A DNA stretch of 64,000 bases. Origin: Halogeometricum pallidum JCM 14848. Lineage in GTDB: Archaea > Halobacteriota > Halobacteria > Halobacteriales > Haloferacaceae. Location: contig NZ_AOIV01000003.1 of assembly GCF_000337095.1 (NCBI RefSeq), forward strand, positions 42,722-106,721, written 5' to 3'. The position numbers and the translations under genes were made by a program. The notes beneath the pieces were generated by a model that was not told the DNA's origin, made no database searches, and saw nothing but the letters and a program-made list of their open reading frames with translations. Below, piece after piece: positions 33,350 to 42,899 of the stretch (the first letter of the stretch is position 1; every line of letters begins with the position of its first letter).

Positions 33350-36130
33350 ATGAGTGGCGGTGGCCGACGCCTCCTCCGCGAGACGGCCTCGCGGACGGCC
33401 GAGGAAGACTCGTTCGAGTTCGACCCCGAAACCGTACCGCTGGCCGACGAGGACGTGCTGGCGCGACTGGAACCGGCGGTCAGGGAGTGGTGGGTCGACC
33501 AGTTCGGACGCTACGTCGGCGGCAACGGCGGCTTCTTCACGCCGCCCCAGCGGGAGGGTATCCCCCTCATCGACGAGGGGGAGAACGCCCTCGTCTGCGC
33601 GCCCACGGGGTCCGGCAAGACGCTCGCCTCCTTTACGGCCATCCTCAACGACCTCTTCCGGAGGGACCGAGAGCGCGAGGAGGGGTTGGAGAACTCCGTC
33701 TACTGTCTGTACGTCTCGCCGCTGAAGTCGCTGGCCAACGACATCCACCGGAACCTCACCGAACCGCTCGAAGGCATCACCGAACGGATGGCCGAACGCG
33801 GCGAGGAGGTGCGGGTCCGGCACGCCATCCGGCACGGCGACACCGAGAGTTCGGAGCGCCAGAAGATGCTGGAGACGACGCCGCACATCCTCAACACGAC
33901 GCCGGAGACGCTGGCGATTCTGCTCAACTCGCCGAAGTTCAAAGAGAAGCTCCGGACCGTCGAGTACGTCGTCGTCGACGAGATTCACAGCCTCGCGGAG
34001 AACAAGCGCGGGACGCACCTGTCGGTGTCGCTCGAACGACTGGAGGACCTCTGTCCGTCCGCCCCCACGAGAATCGGCTGTTCGGCGACGGTCGAACCGC
34101 TGTCGACGATGGCGGAGTTTCTGGTGGGGCGCGACGACGACGGCGAGGCGCGCGACTACGAGATAGTCGACACGCGGTTCGTCCGCGACTTCGACGTGCG
34201 GTTGGAGTGCCCGACGGACGACCTCATCGACACGCCGCGGGGCGTCGTACAGGAGGGGTTCTACGACCGACTGGACGAACTCGTGCGGTCGCACACGAAC
34301 ACGCTGGTGTTCACGAACACCCGGTCGGGCGCCGAACGCGTCCTGCACAACCTGCGAGAGGAGTACGACGGCTACGACGAGACGAACTCGGGGTGTCACC
34401 ACGGGAGCCTCTCGAAGGAGCGCAGGGGGGAGATAGAGTCGCGGTTGAAGGCGGGCGAGTTGGACGTGGTGACCACGTCCACGAGCCTCGAACTGGGTAT
34501 CGACATGCCGCACATCGACCTCGTGGTGCAGGTAGGGTCGCCGAAGTCCGTCGCGTCGCTCCTCCAACGAGTCGGGCGCGCGGGCCACCGACTCGGCCAG
34601 ACCGTCGAAGGGAGGGTGATAGCTCTCGACAGGGACGAGTTGGTCGAGTGCGCGGTGATGCTGAAGAAGGCCGAGGAGGGGTTCGTCGACCGGGTGTTCG
34701 TCCCCGAGAACGCCCAGGACGTGGCCGCACAGCACGTCTACGGCATGGCCATCAACGCGGTGCGGCGCGAGGAGGACGTGCTGGCGACGCTCCGGCGGGC
34801 GTACCCCTACCGCAACTTCTCGGACGCCGAGTGGGAGCGGCTGTTGGCCTATCTGACGGCCGACTACGAGGGGTTAGAGGACAAGAACGTCTACGCGAAG
34901 GTGTGGCGCGACACGAACGACGCGCCCGACGGCGAGCACCACTACCCCGAGTACGAGGTGGGCGAGCACCTCCTCGGCAAGCGCGGGCGGATGGCGCGCG
35001 TCATCTACATGACGAACATCGGCACCATCCCCGACTCCTTTACCTGCGACGTGGTGACGCGGCAGGGCGACGAGTGGGTCGGACAACTGGACGAGAACTA
35101 CCTCGACACCTTAGAGGAGGGCGACGTGTTCGTCCTCGGCGGCGACCGCTTCGCCTACCGCTACCGGCGCGGGTCGAAGGTGCACGTCGACCGGACGAGC
35201 GACCGCCCGACGGTGCCGTCGTGGTTCTCCGAGCGCCTGCCGCTCTCCTACGACCTCGGCCGCGAGATAGCGGCGTTCCAGGGGGACCTGCTCGACCGAC
35301 TGGAGGCGGGCGGCGCGCCCGGCGTACGGACGTGGCTCCGGGAGTTCCCGATGGACGAAAACAGCGTCCGGGCGGTCACCCGGATGTTCGACGAGCAGGT
35401 GCGTTACGCCGGCGCCGAGAGCGTCGCCACCGACGACCGACTCGTCGTGGAGGTGCAGTTGGACCGCGCGGCCTACCGCCGGCACTTCTACGTCCACTCG
35501 AACTACGGGCGGCGGTTCAACGACGGCCTCTCGCGCCTCGTCGCCTATCGCTGCGCCCAGCGGTCGAGCGCGAACGTGCAGGTGGCCGTCGCGGACAACG
35601 GCTTCACCGTCTCCATGCCGCTGAACCGGAAGGTGGACGTGGAGGCCGTCCTCCGCGACATCGACCCGGAGGACGTGGACGCGGACCTGCGCGCGGCCGT
35701 CGACGGCACCGACCTGCTGAAGCGGTACTTCCGCATCAACGCCGCGCGCTCTCTGATGATACTGAAGCGGTACAAGGGGTACGAGAAGACCGCGGCCCAA
35801 CAGCAGGTCTCTTCCGAAATGCTGCTGTCGTTCGCGCAGGGCCTCGACTCCTTCGCCGTGATGGAGGAGACCTACCGGGAGATTCTGGAGGACAAGCTGA
35901 ACGTCGCCGCCGTGAAGGACGTGCTGGGCGACGTTCGAGCGGGCGAAATCGACGTCGTCGCCCGCGAGGTGGACTCCCCGACGCCGCGCGCGTTCGGCCT
36001 CGCCACGCTCACGGCCAGCGACGTGGTGCTCGCGGAGGACGAGAGCGAGGTGTTACAGGAGTTCCACGCCCGCGTGCTCGACGAGATAGGCGACGAGGAC
36101 GCGGTGGTCGCCGGCGAGGACCGACCTTAG
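33350..36130 (+). CDS. Lhr-type ATP-dependent superfamily 2 helicase
   Basis: This 926-residue protein has the Lhr-Core layout: Walker A CAPTGSGK (83-90), DEIH Walker B (210-213), and helicase motifs VFTNTRSGAERV and QRVGRAGHR. A long C-terminal winged-helix and beta-barrel region with KRYKGYEKTAAQQQVS follows. Lhr-Core helicases act on RNA:DNA hybrids and damaged DNA. The ATG at 33350 starts MSGGGRRLLRETA; the frame extends upstream without homology. It is divergent from the RNase Z-like gene. Confidence 0.92.
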   Translation: MSGGGRRLLRETASRTAEEDSFEFDPETVPLADEDVLARLEPAVREWWVDQFGRYVGGNGGFFTPPQREGIPLIDEGENALVCAPTGSGKTLASFTAILNDLFRRDREREEGLENSVYCLYVSPLKSLANDIHRNLTEPLEGITERMAERGEEVRVRHAIRHGDTESSERQKMLETTPHILNTTPETLAILLNSPKFKEKLRTVEYVVVDEIHSLAENKRGTHLSVSLERLEDLCPSAPTRIGCSATVEPLSTMAEFLVGRDDDGEARDYEIVDTRFVRDFDVRLECPTDDLIDTPRGVVQEGFYDRLDELVRSHTNTLVFTNTRSGAERVLHNLREEYDGYDETNSGCHHGSLSKERRGEIESRLKAGELDVVTTSTSLELGIDMPHIDLVVQVGSPKSVASLLQRVGRAGHRLGQTVEGRVIALDRDELVECAVMLKKAEEGFVDRVFVPENAQDVAAQHVYGMAINAVRREEDVLATLRRAYPYRNFSDAEWERLLAYLTADYEGLEDKNVYAKVWRDTNDAPDGEHHYPEYEVGEHLLGKRGRMARVIYMTNIGTIPDSFTCDVVTRQGDEWVGQLDENYLDTLEEGDVFVLGGDRFAYRYRRGSKVHVDRTSDRPTVPSWFSERLPLSYDLGREIAAFQGDLLDRLEAGGAPGVRTWLREFPMDENSVRAVTRMFDEQVRYAGAESVATDDRLVVEVQLDRAAYRRHFYVHSNYGRRFNDGLSRLVAYRCAQRSSANVQVAVADNGFTVSMPLNRKVDVEAVLRDIDPEDVDADLRAAVDGTDLLKRYFRINAARSLMILKRYKGYEKTAAQQQVSSEMLLSFAQGLDSFAVMEETYREILEDKLNVAAVKDVLGDVRAGEIDVVAREVDSPTPRAFGLATLTASDVVLAEDESEVLQEFHARVLDEIGDEDAVVAGEDRP

Positions 36131-36312
36131 TTCACCAGCAACCAGAGGGCGACGAACGTGACGCACCCGATGAAGGCGGCGACGAGGTAGTCGCCGGGCG
36201 TCGACGCGCCGAGGAACGTGAGCACCACGCCGGCGAGGCCGCCGGAGACGGCGCCGAGGACGCCGCGCCTGAACGCGTCGGACTCGTCGAACCGCTCTCG
36301 CAGCGAGGTCAT
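36127..36312 (-). CDS. Small hypothetical two-helix membrane protein
   Basis: The 61-residue protein has two glycine-rich transmembrane segments (about 17-36 and 42-59) after a charged N-terminus (MTSLRERFDESDAFRRG). Its stop overlaps the lhr stop on the opposite strand by four bases. No family recognised. The codon use and hydrophobic layout suggest a real gene. Confidence 0.6.
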   Translation of the reverse strand: MTSLRERFDESDAFRRGVLGAVSGGLAGVVLTFLGASTPGDYLVAAFIGCVTFVALWLLVN

Positions 36313-36405
36313 ACCGGTGTCGGTTGGTCACCGGGGGGCAAGAACGCTCCGACGCGCGTCCGATATCCGTATAAATTTTGTTGGAACAACCGTGAGAGTC
36401 ACTCG

Positions 36406-36651
36406 ATGGCCGCCACCTCGTCCGTCGACGTCGCGGACCTCACCCCGCGCGCGTGGCGACTGCTCCGCGTCGCCGCCGGATACGACCAGCGAACGGTCGA
36501 ACGCGAAATCGACGACGTCCTCCAAGCCCACGTGTCGATGCTCGAATCGGGGGAGCGCGCGCTGTCGCGGTCCCGCCGAAAGGAACTGCTCGACCTGTAC
36601 GCCTCCGAACTCGACGCCGAACAGATCGAAGCGCTCGCGGAGCACTTTTAG
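36406..36651 (+). CDS. Small XRE-like helix-turn-helix protein
   Basis: The 81-residue protein is almost wholly one helix-turn-helix domain, with LRVAAGYDQRTVEREI as the scaffold and VLQAHVSMLESGERALSRSRR as turn and recognition helix, resembling Cro/XRE folds. A GTATAAATTTT box at about 36369 is close upstream. It is likely a DNA-binding repressor with no sensory domain, 84 nt ahead of the SLC13 carrier gene that it could control. Confidence 0.6.
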   Translation: MAATSSVDVADLTPRAWRLLRVAAGYDQRTVEREIDDVLQAHVSMLESGERALSRSRRKELLDLYASELDAEQIEALAEHF

Positions 36652-36735
36652 TCACAGAAGGGATGTGATACGATAACTATCCCGTCCCGTCTCCGAAAGT
36701 ATTAATCGTGGAGTTTCGTAATCGAACGTGTATCA

Positions 36736-38364
36736 ATGATACAGCTCGGTAGATCGCGTACGCAGGGGCGGCTGATACTGTTTGCCATCGCGGTGGTCGG
36801 AACCTTACTCATCGCCTTCGGCCCCTCGGCGGAGGGGCTGTCGGTGAAGGGACAGTACGCGATGGCGACGATGTTCTTCGCCGGGTTTCTCTGGGTGACC
36901 GGGGCGCTCCCGTTGGCCGTGACGGCGCTGTCGATACCGTTCGTACTCACCGCGTTCGGGGTGTACCCCGACCTCGACACGGCGCTGGTCGGCTTCGCGG
37001 ACCACCTCATCTTCCTGTTCATCGCCGGCTTCATGCTGGCGAACGCGCTGCAGAAGTACGGCATCGACCGGCGAATCGCGCTGTGGATCATGTCGAAGAT
37101 GGGGTCGTCGCCGCGGCGACTCATCGCGGCGGTGATGCTCGCCACGGCGTTCCTCTCGATGTGGGTGTCGAACACGGCGACGACGGCGATGATGACGCCC
37201 ATCGCCCTCGGCGTCCTCACGCAGGTGCTCGGGCGCGACGAGGTGGCCGCGGCCGACGACGACCCGAACGCCGACTTCGACTCCGAGATGGCCACCGACG
37301 GCGCGGGAATGGGCGCGTCCGCGGAGGGCGACTCCTTCACGAACATCCAGATTTCGATGCTGCTCGGAACCGCCTACGCCGCCAGCGTCGGCGGCGTCGG
37401 CACGCTCATCGGCACGCCGCCGAACGCCATCCTCGCGGCGCAGCTCAACCAGATTCTCGGCTACGAAATCGGCTTCGCCCGGTGGCTCCTCATCGGGATT
37501 CCCATCGTCATCGTCACGCTCCCTCTGGTCTGGTACATCCTCACGTATCACATCTACCCGCCGCAGATCGACAACGTCGAATCGGCGCGCGAGGAGGCCG
37601 CGCGCTACCTCGAAGAGGAGGGGGCGCTGAGCACGCGCGGCAAGCGCGTCGCGTACATCTTCACCGCGACGGCGGGACTGTGGGTGCTCGGCGGCCTCGG
37701 TGACCTGCTGGGCGGCTACCTCCCCGCCGCGTGGGCGACGACGATATTCGGCGGCGACGGCGCGACGGTGTTCGGCGTCGAGGGCCACCAGGGAATCCTC
37801 TACTACGTGATGGTCGGTCTCGCCGCGATTCCGGCACTCGTCCTCGCGGACACGATGGAGTGGGACGAACTCGTCGACATCGACTGGGGCACCATCCTGC
37901 TGTTCGGCGGCGGTATCGCCCTCGCGGACGCCCTCGCCGCGACGGCCGCGACCGACTGGATAGCCAACTCGGTGTTCAGTTCGCTGACCGGCGCGCCCAT
38001 CGTCCTCGTCGTCGCCACCGTCGTCCTCCTCGTCATCTTCCTCACGGAGATGACCTCCAACACCGCGACGGCGACCATCATCGTCCCCATCCTCATCGGT
38101 ATCGGCAGCGTCTTCGCCTCGACGCTCGGTCTCGCGGAGGTGTCGGCGGCCGTCTTCCTCTCGGTCTCCGGCGCGGTGGCGGCGAGTTTCGCCTTCGCGC
38201 TCCCGGTGGCGACGCCGCCGAACGCCATCGTGTTCGGGTCGGGCTACATCGAACAGGAGCACATGATGCGCGCCGGCGTCATCCTCAACGTCGTGATGAC
38301 CGCCGTGCTGACGGGACTCATCTGGTTCATGTTCCAGTTCGTCTGGCCCCTCGTCCTCTGGTAG
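36736..38364 (+). CDS. SLC13/DASS-family anion carrier
   Basis: This 542-residue membrane protein is a sodium-coupled carboxylate (or sulfate) transporter. The duplicated signature appears as SNT at 145-147 (MWVSNTATTAMM) and again at 441-443 (EMTSNTATATII), together with GTPPNAI and ATPPNAI loops that form the substrate and sodium sites. A hydrophilic acidic insertion near residues 170-205 is haloarchaeal. About a dozen transmembrane segments are predicted. The exact substrate is not readable. Confidence 0.92.
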   Translation: MIQLGRSRTQGRLILFAIAVVGTLLIAFGPSAEGLSVKGQYAMATMFFAGFLWVTGALPLAVTALSIPFVLTAFGVYPDLDTALVGFADHLIFLFIAGFMLANALQKYGIDRRIALWIMSKMGSSPRRLIAAVMLATAFLSMWVSNTATTAMMTPIALGVLTQVLGRDEVAAADDDPNADFDSEMATDGAGMGASAEGDSFTNIQISMLLGTAYAASVGGVGTLIGTPPNAILAAQLNQILGYEIGFARWLLIGIPIVIVTLPLVWYILTYHIYPPQIDNVESAREEAARYLEEEGALSTRGKRVAYIFTATAGLWVLGGLGDLLGGYLPAAWATTIFGGDGATVFGVEGHQGILYYVMVGLAAIPALVLADTMEWDELVDIDWGTILLFGGGIALADALAATAATDWIANSVFSSLTGAPIVLVVATVVLLVIFLTEMTSNTATATIIVPILIGIGSVFASTLGLAEVSAAVFLSVSGAVAASFAFALPVATPPNAIVFGSGYIEQEHMMRAGVILNVVMTAVLTGLIWFMFQFVWPLVLW

Positions 38365-38392
38365 TCGACCGGCGCATCGCTTTTCTTTCCGT

Positions 38393-38782
38393 TCACCCGC
38401 TCTCCTCTTCGGACTCGGACCACTCCCCGCCCACCCGGTCGACGCCCATCAACTCCTCGCCCGCGTGCTCGGTGAACGACACCTTCAGGTTCGCCTCGGG
38501 TATCGAGAACCGCTCGGCGGCCAGGTCCATCGCCGTCAGGGCGAACGACCGCTTGCGCTCGAACGACCGCCCCTCGCGAACGTCGGCGCTCAGGAAGCAC
38601 AGCGGGCCCTCCTCGGCGCGACCCAACGAGAGGTTCGCCGGGGGATGCTCGCGTATCACCACCGCGACGTGCCCCGTCGTCGTCGCCATCTCCGCCGCGT
38701 ACGCCTCCGTCACCTCGTCCGTGAACGCCTCCTTCTCCTCGGTGCTCACCTCGGCCGTGGTGTCGAACTGGAGCAGCGGCAT
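38393..38782 (-). CDS. Tautomerase-family (MIF-like) protein
   Basis: The 129-residue protein starts MPLLQFDTTAEVSTEEKEAF, with Pro2 exposed as the catalytic base of 4-oxalocrotonate tautomerase/MIF enzymes once Met is removed. The pattern of beta-alpha-beta elements fits a MIF-size subunit. The substrate is unknown. It is downstream of a small membrane protein gene by 2 bases on the same strand. Confidence 0.75.
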   Translation of the reverse strand: MPLLQFDTTAEVSTEEKEAFTDEVTEAYAAEMATTTGHVAVVIREHPPANLSLGRAEEGPLCFLSADVREGRSFERKRSFALTAMDLAAERFSIPEANLKVSFTEHAGEELMGVDRVGGEWSESEEESG

Positions 38783-38784
38783 CG

Positions 38785-39273
38785 TTAGACGTCGTAGACC
38801 GGGATGGTCGCGTAGCGGCCGTAGACGGTCCCGAGGACGTACCCGTAGCCGACGTGCGCGGCGAGCGTCAACAGGAGATACAGCGCCAGCGTGACCCCCG
38901 TCTGCTCGGACCAGAAGGCGACGGCGAATCCGGTCCAGACGATGGCGTTGAAGACGGCGCCCTTCGCTCCCATGCTCTCGCCCGGCATGAACACCGCCAG
39001 CGAGGCGAACAGGAGCGGAATCGTGGTCATCCCGCCGCCGACGAAGATTATCGCGCCGAGCAGGAAGCTATCGCCCAACCCGACGATGCTCGCGAGACCG
39101 GCGACGGCGGAGAGTTCGAACGCTCCGACCAGCCACGCGACCCCGAGAATCGGGACCATCACCGCCATCCCCGCGAGTCCGGCCGCCGCCCCCAGCGCCG
39201 CCTGTCTGACGCCGAGCAGTTGCCCCTCCGAGTCGGCCTCCGGTCGGGACATCGGCGTCTGTTTCCGCGACAT
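38785..39273 (-). CDS. Four-helix membrane protein (DUF6789-like)
   Basis: The 162-residue protein has four transmembrane segments, with the glycine-rich LGDSFLLGAIIFVGGGMTTIP and FMPGESMGAKGAVFNAIVW between them. This resembles haloarchaeal DUF6789 membrane proteins as I remember them. The ATG at 39273 lies about 28 nt below a T-rich minus-strand box. A second ATG seven codons in is an alternative. It is probably co-transcribed with the tautomerase. Confidence 0.6.
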   Translation of the reverse strand: MSRKQTPMSRPEADSEGQLLGVRQAALGAAAGLAGMAVMVPILGVAWLVGAFELSAVAGLASIVGLGDSFLLGAIIFVGGGMTTIPLLFASLAVFMPGESMGAKGAVFNAIVWTGFAVAFWSEQTGVTLALYLLLTLAAHVGYGYVLGTVYGRYATIPVYDV

Positions 39274-39390
39274 ATGCGACGGTTTCGCACCCCACGAGCA
39301 AAAACGTTCTCGCGCGACGGGCGACCGACCGACGACGCCCTCACCGCCGTCGGACGGTGGCCCGACGAGGCTCGCGCGTCTCCGACGCCC

Positions 39391-42117
39391 TCACCGCCGC
39401 GCCCAGTGGAGCATCCGCGCGTAGAAGGGGTCCGACCCGAGGGCGTCGGCGTCGCCGACGAGAACGAGCGCCTTCTTCGCCCGCGTGAGGGCGACGTTGA
39501 CGCGTCGGTGGTCCTCGAAGATGGGGCCGTCCAGCGCCCCGGTGGCGACGAAGGAGACGAGGACGACCTCCTTCGAGGAGCCCTGAAAGCGGTCGACGGT
39601 GTCGACGGTGACGTCCGTCCGTTTGCTTATCTCCGCGACCTGCGCGCGGAACGGGGCGATGACGCCGACGTCGTCGGGGTCGACGCCGGCGGCGACGTAA
39701 GCGTCGACGATTTCGGCCACGCGGTCGGCCTCCGTCGGGTTGGTGTTGCCGACGCGCGACCCGTCGGGGTCGACGAACGCCACGGGGTCGCGGAGTTCCT
39801 CGGGCAGTGCGGACTCCGCGACGCCGAGGTCCGAGAGTCGCTGCGCGGCCACCGCGCCGTCGGCGGGTCTGAGCGCGCCGTCGTAGAACTCCGCCGAGGA
39901 GAACGCCTGGATGCGCTGGCTCATGCGATACTGGCGGTCCAACATTACCGACGCCTCCGGGTACCGGTCGATGAGTCGCTCGAACAGCGACTCCTGCAGG
40001 TCGTTCTCCGCGCGAACGACCGGCGGCAACTGCTGGTGGTCGCCGACGAGGACGAACCGCTCGGCGAGGTTGACGGCCGCGAGCGTTCCGGGTTCGGTCA
40101 ACTGCGACGCCTCGTCGACGAGGGCCACGTCGAACGACTGCTCGCGCATCATCCGCGACCCACAAGAGGAGGTGGTGGCGGCGACGACGGGCGCGTCGTT
40201 CAACTCCGCCGCGCGGTCGTTCGGGTCGCCCGCCGTCTCCAAGTGGAGGTCGAGCATGTCCTCGCGGATGCCGTTCTCAGTGCCGACGCGAATCGCGTCC
40301 TCGAACCCCTGCTCGCGGAGGGCCTCCAAGGCGTTGTCGACGGCGCGGTTGGTGAACGCCGACAGGAGGACCCGCTGACCCTCGTCGACGAGGGCGCGGA
40401 CGGTGCGCGCGATGGTGTACGTCTTGCCCGTCCCCGGCGGCCCGTGGACGAGTGCGGCGTCGTCGGCGTCCACCGCGAGCCTCACCGCGCGGTTCTGCGC
40501 CTCGTTGTTGTCGATGTACGTCTCCGCGCTCCGGTCGGCGAACGCGGGGTCGCGCCGACCGAACAGCACGTCCTTGCGGTCCTCCGACCCCTTCAGCAGG
40601 GCGTCGTGGAGGGCGGTGAGCATCCGCGAGACCGATATCTCGGAGGGGTAGACGTCGAGGCGGCGGAGTTCGACCGGTTCGTCCGCGGTGACGACCACCT
40701 CCTCGCCGAGTTCGCGGATGCGGCAGAGTTCGGCGTGTCCGCCCACCGGGTCGCCGTCGCTGGCGAGGCAGACGTCGCCCTCGCGGAGTTTCGACACCGC
40801 GCCGTCCGGTTTCCGCGCGCGGAGTTCCCAGCGCTCGCCCGCTATCTCGCGCCGGTCGAGGTAGTCGAGGTTTATCAGCGCCCGGTCGTCGTCGGCGCGC
40901 TCCTCGGCTGACTGCTCCCACAGTTTGCGGTACTCCCGGTGCGTCTCGCGTCGCTCCTCCTCGATGGCGCGGTAGAGGTGGTCGAAGTACTCGCGTTCGT
41001 CCTCGGGGAGCGGCGTGCCTATCTGCCCCGCCTTCGACTCCTGGTCCAGTCGACCGGAGACGACCATGCAGGTGTCCTGCTCGAAGCAGTACTCGCACCG
41101 GGCGTCGGCCTCGAACCCCGTCGGCACCGAGAAGTCGAACTCCATCGCGGCTATCTCGTTGCGCTTGCGGACGACGAAATCCAGGAGGCCCTTGCCCACC
41201 GAGAACTCCTTGGCGGGCGAGAGGTCGCCGGACTCCTCGTTGCGGTCCAAGGCCGTGTTCTTCGTGTAGAGGAGCGTCGCCGTGTCGGCCGGGACGCCGC
41301 GTTCGGCGAGGACGAGGGCGTACGCCGCGGCCTGAATCTTGTCCTGAAACCGCGGGTCGCGCTTGAGGTTCTTGCCCGTCTTCAACTCGACGGGCATCCC
41401 GCGCCGGAGGGCGTCCGCACGCCCCTTGATTCCGAACGTCGGCGAGATGAGCGTGTACTCCGAGCGCCACTCGTCCTCCGAGGGACCGCCGTCCCACTCC
41501 GACGAGGCGGCGTCGGCCGCCTCGCCCGTTAGGGTGCCCTGCGCCAACCAGCCCTCGATGGCGGCCGCGTTCCGCCGCACCTCGTCTCGCACCTCCCCCG
41601 CGTCGTAGCCGAGGAGGCCGAGTTGCAGGCCCGCCTCGGCGACGCGTTCGTCGATGGAATCTTCGAGGTCCCGCCCCCGCAACAGGTCCCCGAACACCTC
41701 GTGGACGACGGTCCCCTTCACCACGGGGTAGTTCAGCGGGATGCCCGAGAGTTTGTTCAGGTAGTACATCCGGGGGCACTGCACCCACGAGCGCACGTCG
41801 GTCACGTCGACGAGGAAGTCGGGTTCGAGCACGACGTACGACTCCTTCGACGTGGCGTAGGTGGTCTCGCCCCGGTACTCGGACTCCTCGGCCTCGGTGA
41901 CGAGGAGGTCCATGCCGGGGTCGGCGAGGTCCGCGGTGTGGGTCCACTTCCCCCAGAGCGTCACCCGGACCGTCGCGTCGCCGTCCGCGGCGTCCGTGGC
42001 GTCGGCGCTGCCGACACCGTCGGGGCGAATCGTCATCTCCGCGAGCGACCGCTGTCCGTACTGCGTCTCCACTTCGCGTTCCTCGCCCACCTCGACGAGA
42101 CGGCCGCGGAGGTTCAC
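39391..42117 (-). CDS. Dna2-like Fe-S nuclease/superfamily 1 helicase fusion
   Basis: This 908-residue protein joins an N-terminal OB-like region, a PD-(D/E)xK nuclease and a C-terminal SF1B helicase. Nuclease residues include Glu140 (GTVVHE), Asp235 (GRADAL) and Glu244/Lys246 (VELKTGK). Cys114, 341, 344 and 350 frame the nuclease as in Cas4/AddB/Dna2 iron-sulfur enzymes. Helicase Walker A is GPPGTGKT (559-566) and Walker B DEAS (668-671). It likely processes replication or repair flaps. The GTG at 42117 sits exactly 26 nt below a T-rich TATA box, so a leaderless GTG start is preferred. Confidence 0.88.
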   Translation of the reverse strand: MNLRGRLVEVGEEREVETQYGQRSLAEMTIRPDGVGSADATDAADGDATVRVTLWGKWTHTADLADPGMDLLVTEAEESEYRGETTYATSKESYVVLEPDFLVDVTDVRSWVQCPRMYYLNKLSGIPLNYPVVKGTVVHEVFGDLLRGRDLEDSIDERVAEAGLQLGLLGYDAGEVRDEVRRNAAAIEGWLAQGTLTGEAADAASSEWDGGPSEDEWRSEYTLISPTFGIKGRADALRRGMPVELKTGKNLKRDPRFQDKIQAAAYALVLAERGVPADTATLLYTKNTALDRNEESGDLSPAKEFSVGKGLLDFVVRKRNEIAAMEFDFSVPTGFEADARCEYCFEQDTCMVVSGRLDQESKAGQIGTPLPEDEREYFDHLYRAIEEERRETHREYRKLWEQSAEERADDDRALINLDYLDRREIAGERWELRARKPDGAVSKLREGDVCLASDGDPVGGHAELCRIRELGEEVVVTADEPVELRRLDVYPSEISVSRMLTALHDALLKGSEDRKDVLFGRRDPAFADRSAETYIDNNEAQNRAVRLAVDADDAALVHGPPGTGKTYTIARTVRALVDEGQRVLLSAFTNRAVDNALEALREQGFEDAIRVGTENGIREDMLDLHLETAGDPNDRAAELNDAPVVAATTSSCGSRMMREQSFDVALVDEASQLTEPGTLAAVNLAERFVLVGDHQQLPPVVRAENDLQESLFERLIDRYPEASVMLDRQYRMSQRIQAFSSAEFYDGALRPADGAVAAQRLSDLGVAESALPEELRDPVAFVDPDGSRVGNTNPTEADRVAEIVDAYVAAGVDPDDVGVIAPFRAQVAEISKRTDVTVDTVDRFQGSSKEVVLVSFVATGALDGPIFEDHRRVNVALTRAKKALVLVGDADALGSDPFYARMLHWARR

Positions 42118-42140
42118 ACGGAGTGGTCCGCGCCGGCGCG

Positions 42141-42147
42141 AAAAACG
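42141..42147 (-). promoter_or_regulatory. TATA-like box supporting the GTG start of the Dna2-like gene
   Basis: The minus strand reads CGTTTTT, centred 26 nt from the GTG at 42117. Confidence 0.5.
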
Positions 42148-42269
42148 CTGTCGGTTGCGGGGACCGATGGGGGTAGTCGAACCGCTCACTCGCGGGTCGC
42201 GACTTCGTCTCACCAGTATCCGCCGCCGGAACCGGCACGCTCATCCGACACGCCGTGGTACGCCTCGGC

Positions 42270-42830
42270 ATGCACGTCAGGGACTGGAAGGACGTACTCT
42301 CGGACGTCACCGAGTCGGGCGCGGACCCCGACGGCTGGCGAGCCGTCGCCGGCCACCGGAAGAAGGGCCTCGGCGAGGAACTGTTCATCGGGCACCCCGA
42401 CGCCGGCGTCTACGAACTGAAGACGTACGCGAAGAACCCGCTCGAAGTCCGCGGCGTCGGTTCGCGCGTCGCCCGCCGCATCGACGACGACATCGAACCG
42501 CTCCTCCCGCGCCGCGGCGACGGTGACGACGGCGGCCGCTTCGCCGTGCAGTCGCCGCCGTCGGACGAAGAACACGCGAAGTCGATGGCGACCCGACTCG
42601 AAGAGACCGTGAAGGTCCACGCCGAGGCACCGACGACCCCCGAGGACTTCTTCACCGACCTGATGGACGCGGTGGACAGTCCGGCGTTCGGCCCGATGGA
42701 GTACGAGTTCGACGGCCGCCCCGACCGACTGGACGAGTTGACCGAGGAGTTCGCCGACGCCGACGACCTGTTGAGCGAGGATTTGGAGGAACTCATCGAC
42801 GAGGACGAGGTCGGCCGCGGTTTCCAGTAG
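42270..42830 (+). CDS. Conserved-looking hypothetical protein
   Basis: The 186-residue protein is acidic, with no transmembrane segment and no motif I recognise. The N-terminal part contains a W-x-A-V-A-G-H-R-K-K-G region and a segment YELKTYAKNPLEVRGVGSRVARRID, while the C-terminal part is rich in Asp/Glu. The ATG at 42270 (MHVRDWKDVL) was chosen over a GTG five codons upstream. It stands between the Dna2-like gene (divergent) and an NTF2-like gene. Confidence 0.5.
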   Translation: MHVRDWKDVLSDVTESGADPDGWRAVAGHRKKGLGEELFIGHPDAGVYELKTYAKNPLEVRGVGSRVARRIDDDIEPLLPRRGDGDDGGRFAVQSPPSDEEHAKSMATRLEETVKVHAEAPTTPEDFFTDLMDAVDSPAFGPMEYEFDGRPDRLDELTEEFADADDLLSEDLEELIDEDEVGRGFQ

Positions 42831-42899
42831 CGGCGTCGGGCGGGAGTCCTCGAACCGCGGAACCGTGTTTTCAAATCCCCTCGCGCCGACGTATCGAAC

